The position numbers were made by a program, and so were the translations under genes. Positions 34,595 through 35,083 of a stretch of DNA of 35,083 nt are shown piece after piece (the stretch's first letter is position 1; every line of letters starts with the position of its first letter). This DNA is from Methylomicrobium sp035916875. Lineage in GTDB: Bacteria > Pseudomonadota > Gammaproteobacteria > Methylococcales > Methylomonadaceae. The stretch covers positions 1 through 35,083 of the forward strand of contig NZ_JAXUHN010000069.1 of assembly GCF_035916875.1 (NCBI RefSeq), in the 5' to 3' direction. The notes under the pieces were generated by a model that had not been told where the DNA came from, did no database searches, and worked only from the letters and a program-made list of their open reading frames with translations.

Positions 34595-34773
34595 TTGGTT
34601 AAGTGTCAAGTTCCGTAAGATTATGCATATCCGAAATGCACCTGTCAGGCTCTTTTTCCCGCCAAGCTTTCAGTGCCTGAATAGGACAGGCCCGTTGTGG
34701 TATTTGTCCATTAGGAAGACGAAAATGAAATTCGTGCCTTTTTTGAATGATGTCTCGATCATCGATTTAAAGA

Positions 34774-34853
34774 AGCCCTGAACAAGTTGATTCCATTCAT
34801 GGTTCGACAAGATCACCATGAACGGAATCAACAACTCGCTTTCGTCCTGGGCT
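34774..34853. repeat. Dispersed-repeat type long hairpin (TTCGACAAG family)
   Basis: GTTGATTCCATTCATGGT (34786-34803) pairs with ACCATGAACGGAATCAAC (34815-34832) with one mismatch. Outer arms AGCCC (34774-34778) and GGGCT (34849-34853) extend it. GGTTCGACAAG and CCTGGGCTTGTCGAAGGAC (34847-34865) are variants of the widespread repeat that reads like CGTTCGTCCTGAGCTTGTCGAAGG. It probably folds as RNA and may protect or end transcripts. The remainder of 34595-34965 holds no gene I can support. Confidence 0.6.
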
Positions 34854-35003
34854 TGTCGAAGGACTTAATTAGAGCTTCCTTAAGATGCTTGATATGCCAA
34901 AACGTTAGTATCGGAGCCGCAAACCATGACCTCCATCAGTAAAATGCTTTATTCCCTCCTCATCCTAGTGTCTAATTGTATAAAAATACGATAGATATAT
35001 AAT

Positions 35004-35024
35004 CCTCTGAAAATTGCAGAGGAG
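35004..35024 (+). promoter_or_regulatory. Stem-loop overlapping the transposase ribosome binding site
   Basis: CCTCTG, a 7-base loop, CAGAGG, followed at once by AG. The right arm is the Shine-Dalgarno AGAGGAG of the transposase that starts at 35031. The hairpin would hide the ribosome binding site, a common way for insertion sequences to keep transposase low. Confidence 0.45.
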
Positions 35025-35030
35025 TTATCG

Positions 35031-35083
35031 ATGGGGCGTATTGCTAAGGTGGTTAAGTTGAGCCAACAGGAGCGCGTAGAGTT
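35031..35083 (+). CDS. IS630-family transposase, N-terminus (partial)
   Basis: The first 17 codons read MGRIAKVVKLSQQERVE, typical of IS630-type transposases (MGR-I-A...-L-S-x-x-E-R). GCAGAGGAG lies seven bases before the ATG. The gene runs out of the window. Confidence 0.6.
   Translation, partial: MGRIAKVVKLSQQERVE

Larger units (their letters stand above)
34966..35083 (+). mobile_element. IS630-family element, 5' end (partial)
   Basis: The left boundary is placed at the TA of TAGTGTCTAATTGT, because IS630 elements insert at TA and this precedes the transposase by 65 bases. The boundary is inferred from this pattern; the other end is outside the window. Confidence 0.45.

Overview
The window looks like chromosomal DNA from a gammaproteobacterium of moderate G+C. 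The main reason is a complete thirteen-gene complex I operon in the E. coli arrangement, with fused nuoCD and cluster-N7 cysteines in NuoG. Copper-protein genes, an Emr-type pump and IS630/IS5 debris would fit a Methylococcales-like methanotroph, but no methane-oxidation gene is present, so that placement is only a guess.

Layout. Positions 1-245 hold the 3' end of an IS630-type transposase and a truncated exported-protein ORF on the other strand. Positions 632-5095 (minus) encode a tripartite MFS drug-efflux system (EmrB, outer-membrane factor, EmrA). A degraded LysR gene (about 5474-5832, plus) diverges from it. Positions 5833-7008 (minus) encode a CPA2 cation:proton antiporter. Positions 7171-21715 (minus) are nuoA to nuoN, packed with 4-base and 1-base overlaps. 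Positions 21716-22665 are mostly non-coding and carry a collapsed IS5-family element.

The most interesting part is 22666-26524. A two-domain multicopper oxidase with all small-laccase copper ligands is followed by an exported protein that joins an N-terminal type-1-copper cupredoxin to a histidine-rich beta-propeller. Divergently transcribed is a SufR-like regulator with a Cys-x12-Cys signature. The 428-base divergent region contains nested inverted repeats and a 10-base motif present once near each gene. I infer a periplasmic copper redox module under Fe-S/redox-sensing control, substrate unknown.

Positions 26571-34594 carry serA, a DUF2252 protein, and a minus-strand group of GH3 beta-glucosidase, FucP/GluP-type sugar permease and MltD-like lytic transglycosylase. 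The transglycosylase has four 9-residue basic tandem repeats inserted in its catalytic domain. The window ends in a dispersed-repeat hairpin and the start of an IS630-family transposase.

Where a gene start differs from the longest open frame (nuoK, nuoF, the multicopper oxidase, the regulator, serA, the DUF2252 gene, the permease, the GH3 gene), the chosen start is explained in the entry. No tRNA, rRNA or CRISPR array was seen.
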